Assembly (NCBI GenBank): GCA_963847665.1
Contig: CAWKAO010000002.1
Location: 868,001 to 932,000, forward strand
Length of the DNA stretch: 64,000 bases
DNA from: CAWKAO01 sp963847665
GTDB taxonomy: Bacteria; Actinomycetota; Humimicrobiia; Humimicrobiales; Humimicrobiaceae
Reading direction: 5' to 3'
Shown: positions 17,528-25,426 of the stretch, piece by piece
How the letters are laid out: the number at the start of each line of letters is the position of its first letter
Position numbering within the stretch: the first letter of the stretch is position 1
The notes under the pieces: model-generated
What the model saw: the letters and a program-made list of their open reading frames with translations, nothing else
Database searches by the model: none
Told to the model about the DNA's origin: nothing
Position numbers and translations under genes: made by a program

Positions 17528-17674
17528 CTTTTTTACCTCCGATTTCATTTTATTATTGTCTTTTCTTCGGTGTCAATATTTGGGGGGAAGTCCATTCTGT
17601 TATAACTTTTACTACATTTTTAATTGTTTTAAGCTTACGAAATCGGCTTATAGACTAGTTAAAAAGAGTACACT

Positions 17675-17748
17675 ATCTTCCTGTTAGCTACTGCAAAATA
17701 TGCTCACATCGGTAAGCACAAATGCCAAAAACAGGCTAACAGGAAGAT
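17675..17748. repeat. Inverted repeat with 14 bp perfect arms
   Basis: ATCTTCCTGTTAGC (17675-17688) and its exact complement (17735-17748) enclose 46 bp. It lies between the right end of the IS and the tRNA-Gln 3' fragment. No T-run follows, so it is not an ordinary terminator. Confidence 0.65.
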
Positions 17749-17785
17749 TGTGGTATTAATGAGCTTAAAACGATTTTTTACTATT

Positions 17786-17810
17786 GGTTCGAATCCTACC
17801 TCCCCAGCCA
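17786..17810 (+). repeat. 3' end of a tRNA-Gln gene (attachment-site-like fragment)
   Basis: GGTTCGAATCC, then TACCTCCCCAGCCA, has the T-loop, T-stem 3' strand CCTAC, acceptor CTCCCCA, discriminator G and encoded CCA expected of tRNA-Gln. The upstream side (ACTATT) does not supply the 5' T-stem or the rest of a tRNA, so only the 3' end is present. This is what integrase-mediated insertion into a tRNA gene leaves behind, and it is the likely parent of the dispersed repeats. Confidence 0.7.
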
Positions 17811-17827
17811 GTAGTTTTAATAAAATT

Positions 17828-18421
17828 CTATTCTCTTAGTGTTCTAATCCCTTCAACAACAAGATATAAGGCGATTATAATAGCTGCAATTGGATCTGCT
17901 TGCCAGAAACCATAGAAAAAGTTAAGCAATATGCCTAATAGAACTGCGATTGATAAAAAAAGACATGCAAGGGTTTCTTTTGAATCAGCAATCAGGCTTT
18001 TACTTCCAAGCAGTTTTCCAGTTTTATATTTTAGGTAAAATAGGATAGGCATAATAATGATGGACATTATAATTATAATAAGGCCAGGCAGGCTTGGTTC
18101 TGTTATTTCCTTAAAATATAACTTGATTATGGACTCATACAGGATATATGCCGATAATATGAAAAATGAAATTGCAACTAGTCTTTGAGCAATTCTTTCA
18201 ATTCTTTCCTCTTGATCTTCACTGATTTTAGCTTGCCTCTTAAATCTCCAGATCATAACAGCACCTGAGATTGACTCTATGAAACTATCAATGCCAAATC
18301 CTGTAAGAGAAATACTGTTAGATAATAATCCTGCTACAATTGAGACAATTCCCTCAATGATGTTATAGCAAACTGTAAAAACCGATAAGATAAAAGCTTT
18401 TTTCCTTAAATTTTGCTTCAT
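17828..18421 (-). CDS. Cation diffusion facilitator-like transporter, membrane domain only
   Basis: 197 residues with six hydrophobic helices. SNSISLTGFGIDSFIE and ADPIAAIIIALYLVVEG match the helix 2 and helix 5 metal-site regions of CDF proteins (Asp present in both). The usual cytoplasmic C-terminal dimer domain is missing; such short forms exist, so this is not necessarily a truncation. Probable metal/proton antiporter. It is the sole gene between the tRNA fragment and repeat copy 7. Confidence 0.75.
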   Translation of the reverse strand: MKQNLRKKAFILSVFTVCYNIIEGIVSIVAGLLSNSISLTGFGIDSFIESISGAVMIWRFKRQAKISEDQEERIERIAQRLVAISFFILSAYILYESIIKLYFKEITEPSLPGLIIIIMSIIIMPILFYLKYKTGKLLGSKSLIADSKETLACLFLSIAVLLGILLNFFYGFWQADPIAAIIIALYLVVEGIRTLRE

Positions 18422-18539
18422 TTTTATATTGATGAAAAATAATAGGGAAAATTATATCAATAAAAGAATTTAGGTGTAAATTTATATCATAAAGAGGATT
18501 GAAGAAGATTTTTAATTTCTACTATTTTTTTTAAAAAAT

Positions 18540-18570
18540 GGTTCGAAATTTCGTAACTCGGGGCAGGCAG
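18540..18570 (+). repeat. tRNA-3'-end-like repeat (copy 7)
   Basis: Reads GGTTCGAAATTTCG, then TAACTCGGGGCAGGCAG (one change, GGCA for GCCA), preceded by TTTAAAAAAT. Confidence 0.75.
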
Positions 18571-18619
18571 TAAGGTATATTTGTGAAATGAATCTCTGAA
18601 GATAATTTCTGTATAGTAA

Positions 18620-19528
18620 TTAGTTATTATTCCAAGGTTTTACCTGCTGCATATTAAACCTTCTGGAAAAGTGTCTTGTCCATAGAACCAGAAGGAAAAA
18701 GCCAATGAAGTATATAGCAAGCAGGATTATAAATTCCTGTCTTGATATGCTAAGCAATGAATATAGCTCTCCATCCATCTGGATATACACAAAATTAAGT
18801 ATGGTGTTGTTTACAAAATGTGCAATCCAGGGAGTCCATAAGCTACCCGTCTTATAATAAAGGTATCCAAATAAAAGACCTGTTATTCCACTTCCTATAA
18901 ATATCACAACAGATTCCATAAGGGCTCCCATAAGATCTGTAGTTCCAGTCTGGTAGTGCTTAATAGGTTGCACAAGGTGCCAGGCAGCAAAAAAGGTTGC
19001 CTGAAGCAGGTTTGCTTTTAGAAATGAAAACTTGATAAGGAAATGACGAAGCATAAGACCCCTGAATAGCCCTTCTTCCATAAAGGAATTAATTACATTT
19101 CCTACAAGGAGAAGCAGAATAAAAAAGACTGAGCTGCCTGTTGTGCCTGAATAGAGGTCTGCAGCTGTTAGTGCTATGGTTGCTTTTTGTCCAGCTATAT
19201 TAAGGTACGCCAGCTGAATACCACAGGCAGCAAAAAATATCAGAAGCATACCTACTCCACCGATAAAGAAAGCTTGCCCTGCTTTATGTTTGTTAACACC
19301 GATATAGGAAAGAGATTTTCCTGCAAGATAGAGATATACAACTATCAGTATAAAGCCAAGGGATTTTGAAAGAATTATTTCACCAAGTCTGTCATCAAGC
19401 CGTAATATAAAGATGTCGATGATCCTAAATACAAGTGCAATCAGCAGTAGAATAAAGCATACAAGAACTGGACGAGATAGTGATTGTCTGTTAAACCAGG
19501 AATTATTCTTATTCATAGTTTTAGACAA
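18620..19528 (-). CDS. CPBP family intramembrane metalloprotease
   Basis: 302 residues with about eight membrane helices. The CPBP/Abi motifs are FMEEGLFRGLML (EExxxR), FAAWHLVQP (His) and AHFVNNTI (His). Known members are CAAX prenyl proteases, bacteriocin-immunity proteins or scaffold proteases. It is the only gene between repeat copies 7 and 8, and might serve as an immunity or maturation protein; this is speculation. Confidence 0.82.
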   Translation of the reverse strand: MSKTMNKNNSWFNRQSLSRPVLVCFILLLIALVFRIIDIFILRLDDRLGEIILSKSLGFILIVVYLYLAGKSLSYIGVNKHKAGQAFFIGGVGMLLIFFAACGIQLAYLNIAGQKATIALTAADLYSGTTGSSVFFILLLLVGNVINSFMEEGLFRGLMLRHFLIKFSFLKANLLQATFFAAWHLVQPIKHYQTGTTDLMGALMESVVIFIGSGITGLLFGYLYYKTGSLWTPWIAHFVNNTILNFVYIQMDGELYSLLSISRQEFIILLAIYFIGFFLLVLWTRHFSRRFNMQQVKPWNNN

Positions 19529-19719
19529 TTAATTAATAATTAGGAGTAGTATAACATAAAATTTAGAATTATTTTAGTATTTGTTTTAAATTTAGAATTT
19601 TGATATTAAAAACCCAATTCAGGTATAAAAATATACTTATCCAAACTCAATAATTCGGTTCTAACATTGCATACAATGACCAGCTAGGTCAACTATAATC
19701 TTTAATTCCTTTAAAAAGT

Positions 19720-19750
19720 GGTTCGAAATTTCGCAACTCGGGGCAGCCAG
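19720..19750 (+). repeat. tRNA-3'-end-like repeat (copy 8)
   Basis: Reads GGTTCGAAATTTCG, then CAACTCGGGGCAGCCAG, preceded by AATTCCTTTAAAAAGT. Confidence 0.78.
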
Positions 19751-19772
19751 CAATATGGATTAGAATGTATAA

Positions 19773-19961
19773 CTATTTCTTTATTGATATCCTATTTATT
19801 CTATCAATATTAAATAATTCTGTTGTCCCCCTTGTTTCAAATGTTATCCAGCCATTTTCACATTTTGTAATAGTTCCCGAAAATGGAGAATAGAAAGCTG
19901 TAACATCTATTTTACATTTTTTACCGATATATGATTTTAGATAATCATTCTTGTCTGACAT
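19773..19961 (-). CDS. Small beta-rich cytoplasmic protein of unknown function
   Basis: 62 residues, basic, with alternating strands (KKCKIDVTAFY, FSGTITKCENGWITFET, ELFNIDRINRISIKK) resembling an SH3/LSm-like small barrel. A TAAAAGGAGG site precedes the ATG. No membrane segment. It may be a nucleic-acid-binding protein; not identified further. Confidence 0.6.
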   Translation of the reverse strand: MSDKNDYLKSYIGKKCKIDVTAFYSPFSGTITKCENGWITFETRGTTELFNIDRINRISIKK

Positions 19962-20080
19962 AAAATATACCTCCTTTTAGCATATATTTTTCTGGCTTTT
20001 ATTTCCTAATACCAATAAAGTAGAAACTATATCACAAAAAATATCTATCTCTGTATATTTATAAGTTTCGACTTTTTGGG

Positions 20081-20383
20081 CTACATAAAGGACTGAAAAG
20101 GTATACCCCATAAATCCCAATACTGGAAACCAAGGGCTATTGCAACAGATACTAATATAACAAAAACAATTCCTAAAACGATTGATAATGCACCCAGTAC
20201 AATTCCTGTAATATCAAAGCCCTTACTGATGTTCATTTCTTTTGAACCTTTTTGTTTATTGAGGTCTATAGCGCCACAAACTATTGCAGCTATAGCACAT
20301 CCAGGAAAAGACGATAGAATTCCTGTTACAAGTGAAGTAATTGATAATCCAGTTGGACCTGTGTTTTTAGCATTGTTATTCAT
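20081..20383 (-). CDS. DUF4190-like small membrane protein
   Basis: 100 residues with two long hydrophobic helices (about 13-37 and 55-88) separated by DLNKQKGSKEMNISKGFDITG, the layout of DUF4190 proteins. An AGGGAGG ribosome site precedes the ATG. Role unknown. Confidence 0.65.
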   Translation of the reverse strand: MNNNAKNTGPTGLSITSLVTGILSSFPGCAIAAIVCGAIDLNKQKGSKEMNISKGFDITGIVLGALSIVLGIVFVILVSVAIALGFQYWDLWGIPFQSFM

Positions 20384-20555
20384 TTATTCCTCCCTTACAT
20401 TAATTAAAGAATAAATATTATAGTATTATTATATATATTAGTTTGGTTTTTGTCAGATTTTGGATATTGGCTATCTATTGAAAGCAGTAAAAATAAACAT
20501 TTATATTATTAATTATTAAACAGGTCTTTCAGATTCTTTAGTACCTTCAAAAAAT

Positions 20556-20568
20556 GGTTCGAAATTTT
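20556..20568 (+). repeat. Truncated tRNA-3'-end-like repeat (copy 9)
   Basis: ACCTTCAAAAAAT followed by GGTTCGAAATTTT, then the match is lost. Only the left half is present; the right half may have been removed by recombination with copy 10. Confidence 0.55.
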
Positions 20569-20619
20569 ATTATTAATAGAAATTGGAATTCTTGATTTTA
20601 ATTAGCATTCTTAAAAAGT

Positions 20620-20649
20620 AGTTCGAAATTTCGTAGCTCGGGGCAGCCA
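20620..20649 (+). repeat. tRNA-3'-end-like repeat (copy 10)
   Basis: Reads AGTTCGAAATTTCG, then TAGCTCGGGGCAGCCA, preceded by CATTCTTAAAAAGT. Confidence 0.75.
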
Positions 20650-20886
20650 AAATAAGCATCATGAAAAAAGTTTATCATTAAAAGCACCTAACTAGTTTTA
20701 AAAATTTGATCTGCGCTCAAGCCATTATTAATCCTTACAGGTATAAAACTGTTGTTTTCACCAGGTAAAAACTAATCTTTTGATGGTGTTTTTAAGATAG
20801 CTCATACAATATATTTATAAAACTGAGTTAAAAGTGGGAAGTATGTGTAGTTTTATAGTCAAACGGCTTTAAAAGGAAAACAGGAA

Positions 20887-21165
20887 ATGGAAATTCTAAA
20901 TAACTTCTATAATGCGATTATTTTATCTCAGGAGATAATAATTACAACTGTCTTCCTAGTATTAATACTGGTTATAGCACTACTTATAGGATGGAATAGC
21001 AATAGATCAAGACCTTATACTTTAGAAATGATGCTTCGCTGGTTAAATGAAAAATACGAAAAAAATGAAATTCAGAAAAAAGAATATACAGATGTTAAAG
21101 ATGTATTAGAGAAGTCCTTTAATCAAATCAATTATTATTTAAAGAGTTACAGTAAAAGGAAATAA
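20887..21165 (+). CDS. Small membrane protein with SHOCT-like C terminus
   Basis: 92 residues: one membrane helix (about 15-37) and a charged cytoplasmic tail, where LEMMLRWLNEKYEKNEIQKKEYTDVKDVL resembles the short oligomerisation (SHOCT) motif of bacterial membrane proteins. GGAAAACAGGAA precedes the ATG. Unknown function. Confidence 0.6.
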   Translation: MEILNNFYNAIILSQEIIITTVFLVLILVIALLIGWNSNRSRPYTLEMMLRWLNEKYEKNEIQKKEYTDVKDVLEKSFNQINYYLKSYSKRK

Positions 21166-21339
21166 TAAACCATGGATAGAATAATAAAATTATTAATCAA
21201 TAAATTAAAGATATTAGGATCATATATAAGATTAAATTATCCTGTAAGATGGTGAGATCTAAAATTCCAGTAAGAAATATTAATTATATTTTTGCTGTTT
21301 TAAATATAACAAAATAATTAAAGAAAGGGAGTGAACTAA

Positions 21340-21465
21340 ATAGATATTGGAGGACTAAAAGATCAGATATCAAAATATGAAAAACAGATTAAGGATCTAA
21401 AAATAAAAGAGGAAGAACCAAAAGAGATTAAAAAGGAAGAACAGATAGAAAATAAAATAGAGTGA
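21340..21465 (+). CDS. Possible 41-codon coiled-coil peptide without a normal start
   Basis: An open frame of 41 codons reading IDIGGLKDQISKYEKQIKDL and a Lys/Glu-rich tail to a TGA. GAAAGGGAG lies just upstream, but the frame has only ATA or ATT as possible starts, with a stop just before. It could be a remnant of a longer coiled-coil gene or a very small gene. Low confidence. Confidence 0.25.
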   Translation: MDIGGLKDQISKYEKQIKDLKIKEEEPKEIKKEEQIENKIE

Positions 21466-21605
21466 CTAATTAAAGGTTTCGCCCATATTTGATTTTTAAC
21501 ATGATTATTTTGCCCTCAGGCATAGCAATTATTATATGATCACAATCTTTGTTATTAAGCCTTGATACTATCTTGTCCAGCCATGTGTGACTAGCCAACC
21601 ATAAT

Positions 21606-21985
21606 TTAGAAAAATCTACGTAATAGTTTAACAGCATTTTTAGCACCATCTAAGGGCGCATCTTTATAATTTACTTCTATACTTATATTTTTTACTATTT
21701 CTTCTGCAAGCATTTCAGGGCTAGTATTTAAATAAGACATCCTGATTCCTGCGTTATATCTTTTTAGCCTTGGACTTACCACATTTTCCTGCTCAGTATG
21801 TCCAACAAGCGGAAAGTAAATAAAAGGTTTTTTTAATGCTAGCAGTTCAAGAGTAGTATTGCCTCCACCTTGAGTTACTGCAAGATCAGATGCAGCAAGG
21901 TGTTCATAAAGATCAGAGACATACTCTCTTAAATCTATATCTTTAGATATGTCCAGCCTTTTAAATGAAAGTCTTGTATCTTTAT
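21606..21985 (-). pseudogene. Glycosyltransferase (MurG/GT28-like), C-terminal remnant
   Basis: The minus strand encodes about 125 residues: LYEHLAASDLAVTQGGGNTT, LELLALKKPFIYFPLVGHTE, and a tail ending in KLLRRFF. This is the nucleotide-sugar-binding end of MurG or UDP-glycosyltransferase-type enzymes. The N-terminal half is missing; the frame breaks where the antiporter remnant on the other strand begins, so a deletion joined two gene fragments. Confidence 0.7.
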
Positions 21986-22709
21986 TCTGGCATTATCCCT
22001 GACCATTATAAATGGAAGACTTACAGCATCATTTATTTATTCTATACTATTAGTATTAGTTCTTTTTATTATTCCGTTTATTTTAAAAAAGATAAAAGTA
22101 AAAAGTAGGTTTGGCAAAATACTATCAAGACATACCCGTTTTTCCCTGATGGTAAGACTTTCCTTTGCGCTTCTAGTAATTTTGGCTTTTGTATCTGAAA
22201 CGGTAGGATTTCATTCGATAGTAGGTGCATTTATCGCCGGTCTAATAATATCTGAGTTAACGCATAGGGCATCTCTTCTTGATAAAAAATTGTCAAGCTT
22301 TGGCTATGGTTTCTTTATACCATTTTTTTTCATAATAGTAGGATCTAAAATAGATATCCCGCAGCTCTTTTCAAATCTAAATAATATAGAAATACTTTTT
22401 GCAATTATTGGAGTTGGAATATTTTCAAAAGTAATCGGCGTCTTTTTTTCATCAAAACTAATTAAATTAAATACTAGAGAATCTCTTTCAATGGGATTTA
22501 TACACTCTGCAAGACTGAGTTTAATAATTGCTGTAGGAGAAATAGGTTTTAGTTTGGGGCTAATAAATGAAACCCTTTTTTCATCTTTTGTTATCCTGGC
22601 AATAATTTCAGCTATTCTTGGACCAGTGATTGCTAAAGTTTTATTATTTAAGAAAAAAATCAGGAAAGTAAATATTTCAGATATTGATGGTGAAGAGATT
22701 GTTCAATAA
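21984..22709 (+). pseudogene. Cation/proton antiporter (CPA2-like), N-terminally truncated
   Basis: An open frame from the junction at ~21984 encodes about 241 residues without a start: ILALSLTIINGRL, a chain of hydrophobic helices including VGFHSIVGAFIAGLIISEL and FFIPFFFIIVGSKID, and a C-terminal tail. This is the second half of a ~400-residue CPA2/KefB-type antiporter. An internal ATG at 22149 is open, but a protein from it would lack half the transport core. Truncation coincides with the glycosyltransferase break. Confidence 0.72.
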
Positions 22710-22758
22710 ATAATAGTTTGTAATAAGCTTTTTAATTGAATTATTATTTTTAAAAAAA

Positions 22759-22788
22759 GGTTCGAAATTTCACTACCTTGCCCAGCCA
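22759..22788 (+). repeat. tRNA-3'-end-like repeat, second subfamily (copy 11)
   Basis: Reads GGTTCGAAATTTCAC, then TACCTTGCCCAGCCA, after TTTTAAAAAAA. The TACCT..CCCAGCCA part matches the genuine tRNA-Gln end at 17786 better than the first subfamily does. Confidence 0.78.
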
Positions 22789-22863
22789 AATTAGCATTAA
22801 TTCTTTTAAGTATTATAATTAGAAATTATATCTCTTATTTATTTAAGGAGATGGTGATTTTAA

Positions 22864-23067
22864 ATGAAAGATGAAAATTTTGTAATGATTAATGAAAAGC
22901 AGTTAAGATGTCTTCTTTGCAGTGGTACTGAATTTAAAAAAGTAAATACAAAATTAAACTTAAAATGGGCTGCAAGCTTTGGTGCAGAGATGTTCAGTCC
23001 AGAAGGAACAGCATATATATGTAAAAATTGTGGCTACAAGCATGAGTTTTTTAAAGTAAAAAAATAA
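22864..23067 (+). CDS. Small zinc-ribbon protein
   Basis: 67 residues with CLLCSG near residue 18 and CKNCGYKH near residue 53, forming one zinc ribbon around a Leu/Trp-rich segment. AAGGAGATGG precedes the ATG. It is the sole gene between repeats 11 and 12, a unit of only about 390 bp. No function can be assigned. Confidence 0.7.
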   Translation: MKDENFVMINEKQLRCLLCSGTEFKKVNTKLNLKWAASFGAEMFSPEGTAYICKNCGYKHEFFKVKK

Positions 23068-23149
23068 AAATTACAGCATCCAGGAAATATATTTATCTAT
23101 CAGTCACTTTCAATTCTATTTTTTAAATAAAATAATTCTTCTAAAAAAT

Positions 23150-23178
23150 GGTTCGAAATTTCACTACCTTGCCCAGCT
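23150..23178 (+). repeat. tRNA-3'-end-like repeat, second subfamily (copy 12)
   Basis: Reads GGTTCGAAATTTCAC, then TACCTTGCCCAGCTA, after AATTCTTCTAAAAAAT. Nearly identical to copies 11 and 13. Confidence 0.78.
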
Positions 23179-23368
23179 AAGCTAAATATAAGTTCAGGAA
23201 TTTTATAAATAATTTTACTTATGTCTTTTAATGATTATAATTTATAAAAAAGTTAGTAAACTTTTTATTTTTAAATATAAATGCAGTTAAATATTTATTA
23301 AAATATTGAAAATATAAATTCCCCATATTATTTCTCTATAGAACATTAATATTCCAGGATGGTTAATT

Positions 23369-24460
23369 ATGAAAAAAGTATCAGCTGATAATAAAAGCAA
23401 GGTTTATTTTACTGATGTAAAGAAAGATTCTGATAAAAGTCTTATTGAAAGAATGGCAACAATGATTGACCGTTCTAAGCTATTTGAATCTATTAAAACA
23501 AGTGACAGAGTAGCTATAAAAATGCATTTTGGAGAAAGAGGCGGACATGCATATATCAGAACACCATTTATTGGTAAAATTGTTGCAAAGGTAAAAGAAT
23601 ATGATGGAATTCCATTTGTAACAGATTCAAACACACTTTATTCTCATAAAAGACATAATGCGATAGATCATTTAGAAACAGCTAAAATCAATGGCTTTAC
23701 TTCAGAGACAATTGGAGCACCTATAATTATTGCTGATGGATTAATTGGGAAAGATCAAGAAATTTTTAAAATCAATGGCAACTACTTTAAAGAAATTTAT
23801 ATTGCAAGTAATATATTCCACTCTGACTTTATTATAGCAGCAACTCATTTTACCGGACATCCAATGGCTGGTTTTGGGGGATCTATCAAGAATATTGCAA
23901 TGGGGGGTGCTTCTATGAAAGGAAAATTTTTACAGCATTCAGAATACTTGCCCAAAGTAAATGAAAAATTATGTACTTTATGCGGAAAATGTATTGAGAA
24001 TTGTGGATATAACGCTATCAATAGTGGCGAAAATAGCATTTATTTTATAAGTGAGAATTGTATAGGATGCGGTGAATGTGTAACTATGTGCAGATATGGA
24101 GCTATTGGTCCCAAAGTTCCTCAAGAAATAAAAGGATTACAAGAAAAAATGATTGAATATCTAATGGGAATAATTAATCAAAAAAAGGGAAAGATTCTTT
24201 ATATGAATTTCCTAATTGACATTTCCCCAGGTTGTGACTGCTATCTTCTTTCTAATGCCCCTATTTCAGAGGATATAGGAATTTTATTATCTGATGATCC
24301 AATTGCCATAGATAAGGCTTCAGTTGATTTTATAAATAATCAATTTGGTGCAGATAAATTTAATGCGGTTTATAAAAGTATAAATTGGAAGTGGCAATTA
24401 GATTATGGTAAAAAGATGGGAATTGGAAATGAAGAATACGAAATGGTCAATTTGCCTTAA
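23369..24460 (+). CDS. DUF362 domain protein with two 4Fe-4S clusters
   Basis: 363 residues. The N-terminal DUF362 domain includes VAIKMHFGERGGHAYIRTPF and FGGSIKNIAMGGASMKGK. A bacterial ferredoxin domain at ~198-250 has CTLCGKCIENC and CIGCGECVTMC. The last ~100 residues complete the DUF362 fold (LSDDPIAIDKASVDFI). Such proteins are frequent in anaerobes and are thought to be redox proteins; the reaction is unknown. Sole gene between repeats 12 and 13. Confidence 0.88.
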   Translation: MKKVSADNKSKVYFTDVKKDSDKSLIERMATMIDRSKLFESIKTSDRVAIKMHFGERGGHAYIRTPFIGKIVAKVKEYDGIPFVTDSNTLYSHKRHNAIDHLETAKINGFTSETIGAPIIIADGLIGKDQEIFKINGNYFKEIYIASNIFHSDFIIAATHFTGHPMAGFGGSIKNIAMGGASMKGKFLQHSEYLPKVNEKLCTLCGKCIENCGYNAINSGENSIYFISENCIGCGECVTMCRYGAIGPKVPQEIKGLQEKMIEYLMGIINQKKGKILYMNFLIDISPGCDCYLLSNAPISEDIGILLSDDPIAIDKASVDFINNQFGADKFNAVYKSINWKWQLDYGKKMGIGNEEYEMVNLP

Positions 24461-24532
24461 AATGTGTTTACTGAATTTTTTATTTATTACTATTAAAAAA
24501 ACTCTTCATTTTTTCTAATTCTTTCAAAAAAA

Positions 24533-24562
24533 GGTTCGAAATTTCACTACCTTGCCCAGCCA
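24533..24562 (+). repeat. tRNA-3'-end-like repeat, second subfamily (copy 13)
   Basis: Reads GGTTCGAAATTTCAC, then TACCTTGCCCAGCCA, after AATTCTTTCAAAAAA. It is the last copy seen; none was found further right in the window. Confidence 0.78.
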
Positions 24563-24611
24563 AATAGAGATTTAAGAAAAAAACAGGAGAAATCCATTTT
24601 AACTAGTAAAT

Positions 24612-25061
24612 TTACTTAAAGAAGATTAAGAAAATTCCAATAAGCAAACAACCGCTCATTTTACCAAGTGATGAACCAAGTATAGTACGCGTTGAATCAA
24701 TTCCTTTTGTATGCAACCATCCAGATAAGCTACCCTCAAAAATACCTGCTATAGAATCTGATAGAGCATTTCCAACAACAGCTCCTACTAATGCTCCTGC
24801 AGCACCAAAAAGTTGTGCACCGATTATGGCAGGTATTATTAATAATAAATTATCAATAATACCAAAAATAATATCAGGCAACATTTTCTTTATACTAATT
24901 TTAAAAATATAAGCAATCAATATTGGAACAAATCCAAGTACAAAAATAACTATGCTTACAAATCTGCCAAGTGGCATTGCAAAAAATGCTATTAATGCTA
25001 TAACTATGGCAAGAAGAACTACTACGCTGATTTCTAATATATTTTTTTGGCTTTTTTTCAT
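24612..25061 (-). CDS. Integral membrane protein of unknown function
   Basis: 149 residues with four hydrophobic stretches (about 8-33, 36-55, 63-100 and 128-148). The third part is Gly/Ala-rich (AGALVGAVVGNALSDSIAG). No motif of a known transporter was recognised. AGAAAG precedes the ATG weakly. Confidence 0.55.
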   Translation of the reverse strand: MKKSQKNILEISVVVLLAIVIALIAFFAMPLGRFVSIVIFVLGFVPILIAYIFKISIKKMLPDIIFGIIDNLLLIIPAIIGAQLFGAAGALVGAVVGNALSDSIAGIFEGSLSGWLHTKGIDSTRTILGSSLGKMSGCLLIGIFLIFFK

Positions 25062-25167
25062 AACTTTCTCCAGGTCTATTAAAATAATCGTATTATTTTT
25101 AATAATTGTATTTTATAAACAAACAGATTTTATAATGTAATCAGAGCTGAAGATTTTTATCAATCTT

Positions 25168-25395
25168 TTAACTGTCTTTATCAATATCAAATCCACATAC
25201 AGCCGCACTTCCTGAAGTAGGTGGAAGCAGTGTAGTAAGTATATTTACTGTAGTGGTTTTTCCGGCACCATTATGCCCGAGAAATCCAAATATCTCACCT
25301 TTATGGATCCGGAGATTCAAATTATCTAATGCAATAAGATCCTTATATTTTTTAACAAGCATTTTTATATCAATTACTGTCTCTTCATTTTTCAT
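25168..25395 (-). pseudogene. ABC transporter ATP-binding protein, N-terminal fragment
   Basis: 75 residues: the A-loop region VKKYKDLIALDNLNL, then GFLGHNGAGKTTT (Walker A) and LLPPTSGSAAVCGFDI, typical of drug/lipid exporters of the DrrA type, then a stop. The Q-loop, signature and Walker B parts are absent, so it cannot hydrolyse ATP. A relic of a deleted transporter at the right edge of the island. Confidence 0.8.
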
Positions 25396-25426
25396 TTTTA
25401 TGATCTCACCTATTTTTTATTTAAAA

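Larger units (their letters stand above)
16288..17594 (-). mobile_element. IS3-family insertion sequence (IS150-like)
   Basis: About 1.3 kb bounded by imperfect inverted repeats: TGACCTTTCCCCCAAAAACT at the left end and, on the other strand, TGGACTTCCCCCCAAATATT at the right end (16 of 20 match). It encodes OrfA and OrfB with an A6G slip site between them. No target duplication was seen. OrfB is frameshifted near its end, so this copy may be dead. Confidence 0.85.
20384..20886. other. Non-coding region with two repeat copies
   Basis: About 500 bp. It contains a truncated repeat at 20556-20568 and a full one at 20620-20649, 64 bp apart. No gene was recognised. Confidence 0.5.

Noticed and set aside
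18620..19528. Bacteriocin or abortive-infection defence system around the CPBP protease
   Set aside because: No toxin, precursor peptide or nuclease gene is adjacent; the neighbours belong to separate repeat-bounded units.
22149..22709. A complete 186-residue antiporter starting at 22149
   Set aside because: The same frame is open upstream and encodes further antiporter helices to the joint at 21984; the ATG is internal.
12595..24562. The repeats as a CRISPR array
   Set aside because: Spacing is 64 to 3800 bp with genes in between, not uniform ~30-40 bp spacers, and there are no cas genes.
12595..24562. The repeats as promoters, terminators or riboswitches
   Set aside because: Their direction does not follow that of the genes, they lack a T-run, and some stand after both flanking genes.
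12595..24562. Classical integron attC sites
   Set aside because: The copies are short, lack the paired core sites and long imperfect hairpin of attC, and no integron integrase is present. The tRNA-end similarity explains them better.
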